Below are positions 42,169 through 49,550 of a stretch of DNA of 64,000 bases, piece after piece. The DNA lies in NCBI GenBank assembly GCA_943329665.2, contig CALQEU020000007.1:62001-126000 (forward strand), given 5' to 3'. The position numbers and the translations under genes are program-made. The DNA is from JAJTFW01 sp903922455 (GTDB lineage Bacteria > Bacteroidota > Bacteroidia > AKYH767-A > OLB10). The first letter of the stretch is position 1; every line of letters begins with the position of its first letter. The notes beneath the pieces were generated by a model that saw only the letters and a list, made by a program, of their open reading frames with translations, was not told the DNA's origin and did not search any database.

Positions 42169-43083
42169 ATGAAGAAACTTTTAGCTGTAGTATTAGCAAG
42201 CACTCTATCCACGATAGCCCTAGCTCAACAAGATCCGCAATTCAGCCAAAACATGTTTAACAGATTATGGGTAAATCCAGCCTCTGCAGGAAGTAGCGAT
42301 GCTATTTGTGCAAGTTTGCTTTATCGTGCTCAGTGGGTAAGTTTTGAAGGAGCTCCAAAGTCTGGAGTTTTAGGAATTGACGCCCCCCTTTTCAACAATA
42401 AAATGGGTGTTGGATTAAGCATTAATACGGATGAAATCGGATTTGAAAAAGGATTGACCGCTAAATTAGCTGCAGCCTATCGTTTTGATTTAGGTAGTGG
42501 AAAATTAGCGATTGGTGTTGATGGATCATTAGTTCAAAATACAATTGATGGAAAGTTTACGGCTCCTGATGGAACGGCAAATGATCCAGCGATTCCACAA
42601 AGTTCGGTCAGCGGAACGGCTTTCGATTTAGGTGGAGGTATTTATTTCAATTCAGAAAAGCTATACGTTGGAGTTTCTTCAACACATTTGATGGAAAGTT
42701 CTGTGGACTTAGATAAGTTCTCAAAAGAATACAAGCGTCACTATTATGGAATGATTGGTTACACGATTGAGTTAACGCCAAGCGTTGCCTTGAAGCCAAT
42801 GATTTTCGTTAAAAACGTGACGGATAATACTACTATTGATGTTAACTTAAATGCGCATTTCAATAATCGTTTCTGGGCTGGCATATCCTGGAGAAATGAA
42901 GATGCCTTTGTTGGAATGATTGGTTTAACCCTAATCGAAAATCTCCGCCTTGGCTATGCGTATGACTTCACCACTTCAGAATTGAAGAATTACAGCGATG
43001 GTTCTCATGAAGTAATGTTGGGGTATTGCTTCAACGTAAAGAAAAAAATCCCGCTTTCTATCCGAAATGTAAGGTTCCTATAA
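42169..43083 (+). CDS. porP: PorP/SprF family outer-membrane protein, T9SS operon
   Basis: A 304-residue outer-membrane beta-barrel. ATG at 42169 gives a clear signal peptide (MKKLLAVVLASTLSTIALA). The mature protein has the PorP/SprF hallmark QQDPQFSQNMFNRLWVNPAS at its start, regular alternation and an aromatic end. PorP binds PorK/PorN rings or cargo-attachment proteins, and SprF attaches SprB-type adhesins. Its place directly in front of gldK, gldL, gldM and gldN reproduces the porP-porK-porL-porM-porN order of Porphyromonas gingivalis. A second member, with the SprB-like adhesin, is at 51735-52676. Confidence 0.9.
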   Translation: MKKLLAVVLASTLSTIALAQQDPQFSQNMFNRLWVNPASAGSSDAICASLLYRAQWVSFEGAPKSGVLGIDAPLFNNKMGVGLSINTDEIGFEKGLTAKLAAAYRFDLGSGKLAIGVDGSLVQNTIDGKFTAPDGTANDPAIPQSSVSGTAFDLGGGIYFNSEKLYVGVSSTHLMESSVDLDKFSKEYKRHYYGMIGYTIELTPSVALKPMIFVKNVTDNTTIDVNLNAHFNNRFWAGISWRNEDAFVGMIGLTLIENLRLGYAYDFTTSELKNYSDGSHEVMLGYCFNVKKKIPLSIRNVRFL

Positions 43084-43113
43084 AATTTAGGATTTTAACT
43101 TCCCAGAAGAAAC

Positions 43114-43121
43114 TATATTTG
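43114..43121 (+). promoter_or_regulatory. Candidate -7 box of gldKLMN
   Basis: TATATTTG matches TAnnTTTG, with TTTA at 43094-43097 about 16 bases upstream. It lies 108 bases before the gldK start, so gldK to gldN could be transcribed independently of porP. Confidence 0.5.
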
Positions 43122-43228
43122 AAAAGAAACGTATCGTCGTATTGAAAATGTTTCGTATAATATTCACAAGTATTGTACGTTCGATGATAACGTCAAAAAC
43201 ATTTCCGAAACCCAAAAGCGAACAAAGT

Positions 43229-44530
43229 ATGAAAAACCTGATGATTGCCTTAAGCATGCTGCTGCTACTAAGTAGTTGTGGAGGCGGTAACCGTGGTCAA
43301 CTAGTAGGAGTTCAAGGGCGCGAAAAATGGTACCAAGCCGATCCTTATGGCATGGTGTTCATTCCTCAAGGCTCTTTCAACATGGGTCCTAGCGACCAAG
43401 ATGTACCCTACGCGCAGAATGCAGTATCGAAAACAGTTTCGATGCATGCCTTCTACATGGACAACACGGAAATCACTAACAATGAGTACCGTCAATTCGT
43501 GTACTGGGTGCGAGATTCCATGGCACACAGACTCCTTGGCGGCGACCACTTAATTGAAGAAGGCGAATACGGTGAACGTATCGAATGGAGTGAGCGAATT
43601 AAATGGGATGACGAAGAGAATGTCGAAACCCTAAGCGAACTTTATCTTCCAGAAAGTGAGCGTTATTACCGTCGTAAGGAAATAGATTCTAGAAAACTCA
43701 ACTTTGAGTACTACTGGATCGACCTGATGGCTGCTGCGCAAAAGGACTATAGCCGCGACCGTGATCCAGCATCCGGAAGTTTAGCAAATCGTCCGCAGGG
43801 TCGAACCGATCGTTCGGTTTATATTAAGAAAGAAATTATCAATGTTTATCCAGACACGTTAAGCTGGATTCATGATTATACTTATTCCTTTAACGATCCC
43901 ATTACAAAAGCGTATTTCTGGCATCCAGCCTACGATGATTATCCTGTTGTAGGTGTCAATTGGCTTCAGTCAAAAGGCTTCTGCGTTTGGAGAACTCAGT
44001 TATTGAATAGCTATTTAGAGTCGAACGAAGAAACATACGTTCAAGATTTTAGATTACCAACAGAAAGTGAGTGGGAGTATGCATCCCGTGGTGGATTAGC
44101 AAATAACCCATACCCTTGGGGAGGTCCTTATACGCGTAATAGTAGAGGTTGCTTCTTAGCTAACTTTAAACCGTTGCGTGGTAATTATATTGACGATGGT
44201 GGATTCTACACAGTAAAAGCTACCGCATACTGGCCAAACGATTATGGTTTGTATTGTATGGCAGGTAATGTTGCTGAGTGGACAACCAACGCATACGATG
44301 AGTCGGCTTATAGCTTCATCCATGACTTAAACCCCGACTATACTTATGATGCAAAGGATACCGATCCTCCAGCATTAAAGAGAAAAGTAATTCGTGGTGG
44401 ATCTTGGAAAGATGTAGGTTACTATATGCAAACAGGAACACGTACTTATGAGTACCAAGATACAGCGAAGGCATACATTGGCTTCCGTTGTGTAATGGAT
44501 TTCTTAGGAAGAGATAAAGTCGATTTTTAA
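43229..44530 (+). CDS. gldK: T9SS ring lipoprotein GldK/PorK
   Basis: A 433-residue periplasm-facing outer-membrane lipoprotein. ATG at 43229 gives the signal MKNLMIALSMLLLLSSC; the longer frame from 43142 adds 29 residues that would spoil the signal. The body is an FGE-sulfatase-like (SUMF1) domain: FIPQGSFNMGPSDQD near 44-58, DNTEITNNEYRQFVYW near 81-96, LPTESEWEYASRGG and the end part VIRGGSWKD with GFRCVMD. GldK and GldN form the large periplasmic ring around the translocon and transmit force from the GldL/GldM motor. There are no signs of sulfatase-modifying activity. Confidence 0.95.
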   Translation: MKNLMIALSMLLLLSSCGGGNRGQLVGVQGREKWYQADPYGMVFIPQGSFNMGPSDQDVPYAQNAVSKTVSMHAFYMDNTEITNNEYRQFVYWVRDSMAHRLLGGDHLIEEGEYGERIEWSERIKWDDEENVETLSELYLPESERYYRRKEIDSRKLNFEYYWIDLMAAAQKDYSRDRDPASGSLANRPQGRTDRSVYIKKEIINVYPDTLSWIHDYTYSFNDPITKAYFWHPAYDDYPVVGVNWLQSKGFCVWRTQLLNSYLESNEETYVQDFRLPTESEWEYASRGGLANNPYPWGGPYTRNSRGCFLANFKPLRGNYIDDGGFYTVKATAYWPNDYGLYCMAGNVAEWTTNAYDESAYSFIHDLNPDYTYDAKDTDPPALKRKVIRGGSWKDVGYYMQTGTRTYEYQDTAKAYIGFRCVMDFLGRDKVDF

Positions 44531-44639
44531 TTAGATTTGTACATCAAGCCGAATGATTCAACCCCATTCGGCTAGAAAAAAATACTCAACAACACACACA
44601 ATCATTCTAACCAAAACCATTAAAAAAAACTATTAAATC

Positions 44640-45449
44640 ATGGGAATAGCTCAATTGACCCAAGGGAAAGGGTTCAAACAGCTCATGTCGAAACTTTACG
44701 GTTTCGGTGCGGCAATTGTTATCATCGGTGCACTATTTAAAATCCAACACTGGGAAGGTGCTGGTTTGATGCTTACCATCGGTCTTTTGACTGAGGCAGT
44801 TATCTTCTTTTTCTCTGCGTTTGAACCACCACACGAAGAAGTAGATTGGTCATTAGTATACCCAGAGTTAGCAGGAATGCATGAGCCAGGTACTGACCAT
44901 AAGAAAGCGAAACCTGGTGATCCAGTAGCGCAGTATTTAGATAAGCTTATGGCTGACGCTAAAATTGGTCCAGAGTTAATTAACAGTCTTGGTACTGGTT
45001 TAAAATCTTTAGGTGAAAACACAGCGAAGATGGCTAATATGTCAAATGCTGCTGTTGCTACTGAAGAGTATTCCAAAAATGTAACTGCTGCTTCTAAGCA
45101 AGTAAGTACGTTAACTGCATCTTATGAGAAGGCGGCAACTGCTATGAATAGCATGAGTGCTTCGCATGATGATGTGAAAGGATATACGGAGCAAATGAAG
45201 TCAGCAGGTAAGAATATGGCTGCTTTAAATGCAGTGTATGAACTTCAGTTACAAGAAGCAAGTACTCGTATGAAGGACACGAAGAAATTCTATGATGGAA
45301 TTCAGGATCTTCTTTCTAACCTTAACAACACTGTAGAAGATACGAAGCGCTACAAAGACGAGGTTGGTAAATTAGCTAAGAACCTTAATTCATTAAATAC
45401 GATTTATGGCAATATGTTATCAGCTATGAATCCAGGAGCCAATAAATAA
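44640..45449 (+). CDS. gldL: T9SS motor protein GldL/PorL
   Basis: A 269-residue inner-membrane protein. Two membrane segments (about 20-35 and 41-60) are joined by the tight turn KIQHWEGAG. The second contains Glu52 in LTEAVIFFFSAF, matching the conserved membrane glutamate thought to carry protons in the GldL5-GldM2 rotary motor. The remaining 200 residues are a cytoplasmic helical domain with coiled-coil features. It lies between gldK and gldM with 109- and 54-base gaps. Confidence 0.95.
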   Translation: MGIAQLTQGKGFKQLMSKLYGFGAAIVIIGALFKIQHWEGAGLMLTIGLLTEAVIFFFSAFEPPHEEVDWSLVYPELAGMHEPGTDHKKAKPGDPVAQYLDKLMADAKIGPELINSLGTGLKSLGENTAKMANMSNAAVATEEYSKNVTAASKQVSTLTASYEKAATAMNSMSASHDDVKGYTEQMKSAGKNMAALNAVYELQLQEASTRMKDTKKFYDGIQDLLSNLNNTVEDTKRYKDEVGKLAKNLNSLNTIYGNMLSAMNPGANK

Positions 45450-45503
45450 TTCTTTCCTTTTTTGAATTCTTATTAATCAACCCAAAAACCAAAAGGAAAA
45501 GAA

Positions 45504-47093
45504 ATGGCTGGAAATAAATTATCACCGAGGCAGAAAATGATCGGGATGATGTATCTGGTGTTAACAGCTCTGTTAGCCCTTAACGTCTCCAAAGAAATTA
45601 TTAATGCTTTCGTAACGATCAATGATAGCTTGGAGGTTACTGTAAAGAACCTTACAGGAAAAAATGCGCAAGCTTACTCAGCATTTGATGAGCAAATGCG
45701 CAACGATAGAACGAAAACTGAACCTTACTTTAATAAGGCTCAAGTTGTAAAAAAGCAATGTGAAGATCTTGACAAATACGTAGCAGCTCTGAAAGTAGAG
45801 TTGATTCGTGTTACAGACAAGATGGAACCCACTGATAAAATGGTTGCTTTGAATGAAATGAAAGCAAAGGACGATTATGATAATCCTACACGTATTATGT
45901 GTGGTGATAAACAAGATGGTCGCGGACATAAAGCAACGGACTTAAAAAATAAAATTATTGCATTTAAGAAAAACGTAATTGCTGCATTAGATCAAAAAGA
46001 TCGTGCACAATTTACCAAGCGTTTGGATGAATTGTTTAATACCACTGATCCAAAGCCAGGAGCGTTAGAAGATGGAAAGAAGACCTGGGAAATGGCGAAT
46101 TTCTATCATAACCCTGTTGTAGCAACGGTAGCATTACTATCCAAAGTGCAATCTGATGTGAAAAATGCGGAGTCAGAAATCGTAGGTCACTTATTATCGT
46201 CGATCAACGCATCTGACTTTAAATTTGACAAATTAGCTCCTAAAGTAATTGCACCTACAAGTTATGTGATCGAAGGTCAAGAATATTCTGCTGAGATTTT
46301 CTTAGCAGCGATGAGTTCTACTTCAGATCCAGAAATTACAGTAGGTGGAAGTGCATTAACAGTAGAAGGTGGAGTAGGTACTTATAAAGTGCGTGGTTCA
46401 GGTGTTGGTGAGAAAAAGTATGCTGGTGTGATCCGTGTGAAAAAACCAGATAATACTTTTGAAGAGCATCCATTTGAAAGTTCTTACATCGTTGCGAAGC
46501 CTAGTGCTTCAGTAGCAGCTGATAAGATGAATGTAATTTATATCGGTGTTCCGAATCCGATTACCGTTTCGGTTCCTGGTGTTCCTGATGAAAAAGTGAG
46601 AGCTACTCCAAGTGGATTTACGTTGAGTCCTGATCCTAAACTAGGAAAAGGTCACTTTATCGCCGAAGCAAAAGGCCAACCAGGCCCAGGAAAAGTGGTT
46701 GTTTCTGCCGAGTTCAATGGCAAGCCGATGCAAATGGGCGAGTTCGCCTTTCGTTTGAAACGAATTCCTGATCCGGTGGCTAAAATCGGTGGTAAAAAGG
46801 ATGGTAACATTCCGAAGAGTGCATTAGCAGCTCAACAAGGTATTATCCCTACTATGGAAGGATTTGATTTCGATTTATATCCTAAAGTACTAAGTTTCAA
46901 AATGAGTCGTTATGGTAAAGGTCGTGATCCTATTGAGAAATCTCAAGATGGTGGCGGAGCGTTAACAGGTGATATGAAATCAATCATAGATCAAGCTAGA
47001 TCAGGTGATAAAATTCTCTTTGAATATATCAAAGTGAGTATGCCCGATGGAACGACCAGAACGGTTAACTCTATTCCATTAACTGTACAGTAA
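45504..47093 (+). CDS. gldM: T9SS motor protein GldM/PorM
   Basis: A 529-residue protein with one N-terminal membrane segment (KMIGMMYLVLTALLALNVSKEI, about 11-32) that packs inside the GldL pentamer, and a long periplasmic part of helical and Ig-like beta domains. It ends with the conserved DGTTRTVNSIPLTVQ. GldM conveys motor movement to the GldK/GldN ring and is essential for T9SS secretion. Length and domain order are normal for the family. Confidence 0.95.
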   Translation: MAGNKLSPRQKMIGMMYLVLTALLALNVSKEIINAFVTINDSLEVTVKNLTGKNAQAYSAFDEQMRNDRTKTEPYFNKAQVVKKQCEDLDKYVAALKVELIRVTDKMEPTDKMVALNEMKAKDDYDNPTRIMCGDKQDGRGHKATDLKNKIIAFKKNVIAALDQKDRAQFTKRLDELFNTTDPKPGALEDGKKTWEMANFYHNPVVATVALLSKVQSDVKNAESEIVGHLLSSINASDFKFDKLAPKVIAPTSYVIEGQEYSAEIFLAAMSSTSDPEITVGGSALTVEGGVGTYKVRGSGVGEKKYAGVIRVKKPDNTFEEHPFESSYIVAKPSASVAADKMNVIYIGVPNPITVSVPGVPDEKVRATPSGFTLSPDPKLGKGHFIAEAKGQPGPGKVVVSAEFNGKPMQMGEFAFRLKRIPDPVAKIGGKKDGNIPKSALAAQQGIIPTMEGFDFDLYPKVLSFKMSRYGKGRDPIEKSQDGGGALTGDMKSIIDQARSGDKILFEYIKVSMPDGTTRTVNSIPLTVQ

Positions 47094-47161
47094 GGAATTG
47101 AGATTATTTGCAACTACCATGCATTCCTAACGTTTAAATTAACAGACTACGTTATAAACCT

Positions 47162-48010
47162 ATGAAAAAACTGCTCCTGGTACTCATGATTCTGGCAATA
47201 GCCGGAACATCGGTAAAAGCACAGAATGTCCTTGACGGGGTTTATGTGAAAGAGAATAATCCGGCTCGCCGTGTGATTCCTTACACTTACCTGCGTGAAG
47301 CAGATGTGATGTGGGCGAAACGCATTTGGCGCCATATTGATCTGAATGAAAAGATCAATGCTCCTTTACGTTATCCAAAAACAGCTGACACCAAGGATCG
47401 CAAGAACCTGATTAATGTGTTTATGGATGCTATTAAGGAAGGGAGTTTAACTGCATACGATCCTCAAGACGATGAATTCACACTTCCCATGACCATGGAT
47501 GAGTTTTCAAAGGTAGGTGGTGCCGATTCTCTTCAAATCAGAGTAACGAGCGCAGAGCCTCCTTATGATGAGTATGACTCTACGGTATATCGTGCATTTA
47601 ATCCGGATGATGTAGTGCAATATCGAATGAAGGAAGAGTGGTTCTTCGATAAACAGCGTTCTGAATTGAAGTGTAGAATTATTGGTATTTGTCCAATGAT
47701 CTTAGCGCGAGATCAGGAAGGTAATTTAATTGACGGTGGTCAAAAGAAACTGCTTTTCTGGGTTTACTATCAAGAAGCAAGAAGAATTTTAGCCAATACA
47801 GAAGTAGGAAATCGTTTCAACACCGCTCAACGCATGAGCTTTGAAGACATCTTCCAAAAGCGCATGTTCAGTAGTTACATCATTAAAGAAGATAACGTAT
47901 ACAACCGTCGTGTGGATGACTATAAAGTAAATCCATTAGACGCCTTATTAGAGTCGGAGCGCATCAAACAAGAAATGATAAACTTCGAAATTGATTTGTG
48001 GGAATATTAA
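47162..48010 (+). CDS. gldN: T9SS ring protein GldN/PorN
   Basis: A 282-residue periplasmic protein with signal peptide MKKLLLVLMILAIAGTSVKA. It contains the family stretch IPYTYLREADVMWAKRIWRHIDLNEKINAPLRYP near 39-72 and DGGQKKLLFWVYYQEARRIL near 198-217. It forms the periplasmic ring with GldK and contacts GldM. It ends the T9SS core operon and is followed by a multiplied terminator. Confidence 0.95.
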   Translation: MKKLLLVLMILAIAGTSVKAQNVLDGVYVKENNPARRVIPYTYLREADVMWAKRIWRHIDLNEKINAPLRYPKTADTKDRKNLINVFMDAIKEGSLTAYDPQDDEFTLPMTMDEFSKVGGADSLQIRVTSAEPPYDEYDSTVYRAFNPDDVVQYRMKEEWFFDKQRSELKCRIIGICPMILARDQEGNLIDGGQKKLLFWVYYQEARRILANTEVGNRFNTAQRMSFEDIFQKRMFSSYIIKEDNVYNRRVDDYKVNPLDALLESERIKQEMINFEIDLWEY

Positions 48011-48029
48011 TCTTCAAATAAATTATTTG

Positions 48030-48086
48030 AAACAGCCTAGGGTTTAAACCCTAGGCTGTTTTTGTTTAAACCCTAGGCTGTTTTTG
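48030..48086. terminator. Terminator of the T9SS operon with duplicated right arm
   Basis: 48030-48061 is a perfect palindrome built on AGCCTAGGGTTTAAACCC and its complement. The right half with its T-run is then repeated: the 22-base units 48043-48064 and 48065-48086 are identical. One left arm can pair with either right arm, each followed by TTTTT. The core sequence is shared with 10163-10250. Confidence 0.85.
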
Positions 48087-48140
48087 TTTGATAAATGATT
48101 TTTGTCAATCACTCTGTCCACATTTAAGTAAAACAGTACC

Positions 48141-48335
48141 CGTTTAAAGGCAGCTACTTTTTTGACAATTACCAGCGCAGGTATATGAAGGGTCATGAAT
48201 AACCGCCATTGGGTTCCGGATGTTGTTGCAGGAGCAGGGATAGGCATCATTTCTGCCAAATTAAGTGCTTTTGTGTTTGAAAAGAGGTGTAAATTGAAGC
48301 ACAGACCATCAAAAGCCATTTTCAATGGATTTTAG
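48141..48335 (+). pseudogene. PAP2-family phosphatase remnant
   Basis: The plus-strand frame reads KAATFLTITSAGI, a TGA stop, then RVMNNRHWVPDVVAGAGIGI and ISAKLSAF, ending at TAG 48333-48335. This matches the C-terminal part of membrane PAP2 (type 2 phosphatidic acid phosphatase) proteins, including the conserved His of NNRHW and the DV-x-AG-x-GIG segment. An in-frame TGA at 48186-48188 and a TAA at about 48132, and loss of everything upstream, show it is dead. A 93-residue open frame on the opposite strand is a shadow. Confidence 0.7.
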
Positions 48336-48414
48336 CCCGTATGTAGAATTCTTGTTTTAAATAGGAATTAGGTTGTACTTAAGTAAATAAAACTTAAATT
48401 ATTGAATTAAACCC

Positions 48415-48819
48415 GTGAAGAAATTTATTTCTATTCTTCTGTTATCTGCTTATCTGATTCCTGCAATTGGAGTTGGATTAAATCTGCATTGGTGTGGGAA
48501 TGTATTGTTTGCTGTGTCGATGGATTCTGATGAACATCAAGATTGCTTATGTGCCCAGTTCAAAGATGTGGGTGATGAAACTAAATCAGATTGCTGTAAG
48601 GATGATTATGTGTATTATAAGCTTTCACAACAACATACTTCAACTGATGTTTTTAGCTTAAAGCATTTCGATAAGTCTACAGTAAAATGCTTCATGAATA
48701 GTTTTCCTTCCATTGCAATTTTTGATTTTACAAATCTATCTACAGCTAATTTTTTTGCACGGTACAATTTTGATGAAAGTCCCCCCGATTTAATGAAGTT
48801 AGGAATTTTACGAGTTTGA
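48415..48819 (+). CDS. HYC_CC_PP family protein
   Basis: A 134-residue exported protein. GTG at 48415 gives the signal-like start MKKFISILLLSAYLIPAIGV. The family's three marks can be found, one altered: HYC is HWC at 25-27, CC is in SDCCKDD, and PP is in DESPPDL near the C-terminus. Additional cysteines (DCLC) suggest metal binding or disulfides. Relatives often sit by copper or heavy-metal transport genes in Bacteroidota, but no such gene is here. The function is unknown. Confidence 0.78.
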   Translation: MKKFISILLLSAYLIPAIGVGLNLHWCGNVLFAVSMDSDEHQDCLCAQFKDVGDETKSDCCKDDYVYYKLSQQHTSTDVFSLKHFDKSTVKCFMNSFPSIAIFDFTNLSTANFFARYNFDESPPDLMKLGILRV

Positions 48820-48891
48820 TCTTTACCTTATGTCTGTACAGAAGAAAAATTCTTTTGTTTAAATAAATCGGTAAAATTTTAAAATCAAAGT

Positions 48892-49494
48892 ATGAACTTT
48901 AGTGAATTAGGCAACTTGCCTGGTCTCCCCAAGCAACCTAAAGGGATTGTTAAACTTTTTAATAAAGTTATTCGAAAGTTGGGATTTAACTATGAATTAA
49001 CTCCCCTTCCCAATGGACGTGTCCATATGCATACTGTTGAACAAAGAATAAATTTTTCTTTGCTTGCGATGTGTAACTTGGTGTATAATGTACCCGGCGA
49101 ATGGGCTGAATTCGGATGTTATAATGGACAATCCGCTATAGTTTTTCAGAAAGTATTAGACAAATATAAGCCCGGAAGTAAAATCATGCTTTATGATAGC
49201 TTTACTGCTAAATATGCGTTGAATGAAGATATAAAACAAAATCTATTGAGTAATTTCAAGAAGCAAGGATTGGCTGAGCCACTTTTGAATCCAGTTGGTG
49301 ATATTTTATATACTACTATTCCAAAGGGTGCTGATTTTGTAATATACAATAGTACTGGACAAGTAATTGAGTACTATGAAAAATCTTTTCTAGAAGATAA
49401 ATTAGTTGTACATACTTCGTCCTTCGTGAATGGAATGTATTTTATTCAAGTTAAAACACCAAAAGGAATCATCGTTAAAAAGTTTGTTAAATAG
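48892..49494 (+). CDS. Chimeric protein: truncated TylF-type methyltransferase joined to T9SS type A signal
   Basis: A 200-residue frame with two unrelated halves. Residues 1-130 look like the N-terminal part of a TylF/macrocin-O-methyltransferase: VPGEWAEFGCYNGQSA at 67-82 is the SAM-binding motif I region and LYDSF at 100-104 is the next strand. The normal protein continues for over 100 residues with the metal-binding Asp residues, all absent here. From residue 131 (base 49282) the sequence is a complete T9SS type A sorting domain: LLNPVGDIL, then VIYNSTGQVIEYY, and finally GMYFIQVKTPKGIIVKKFVK. There is no signal peptide, so the sorting domain should not be usable. It is probably the product of a deletion that fused two genes in frame. 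Confidence 0.75.
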   Translation: MNFSELGNLPGLPKQPKGIVKLFNKVIRKLGFNYELTPLPNGRVHMHTVEQRINFSLLAMCNLVYNVPGEWAEFGCYNGQSAIVFQKVLDKYKPGSKIMLYDSFTAKYALNEDIKQNLLSNFKKQGLAEPLLNPVGDILYTTIPKGADFVIYNSTGQVIEYYEKSFLEDKLVVHTSSFVNGMYFIQVKTPKGIIVKKFVK

Positions 49495-49500
49495 AAAGAG

Positions 49501-49530
49501 AAAAGGCGAAGTGTTTTACTTCGCCTTTTT
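49501..49530. terminator. Bidirectional hairpin terminator
   Basis: The 12-base arms AAAAGGCGAAGT and ACTTCGCCTTTT with loop GTTTT lie between the chimeric gene (plus) and the OmpA-like gene (minus), with an A-rich start and T-rich end. Confidence 0.85.
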
Positions 49531-49550
49531 CTATCAAGTATTTGAATTTG

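Noticed and set aside
48044..48325. 93-residue minus-strand open frame
   Set aside because: It is antisense to the PAP2 remnant, whose plus-strand frame has clear family similarity.
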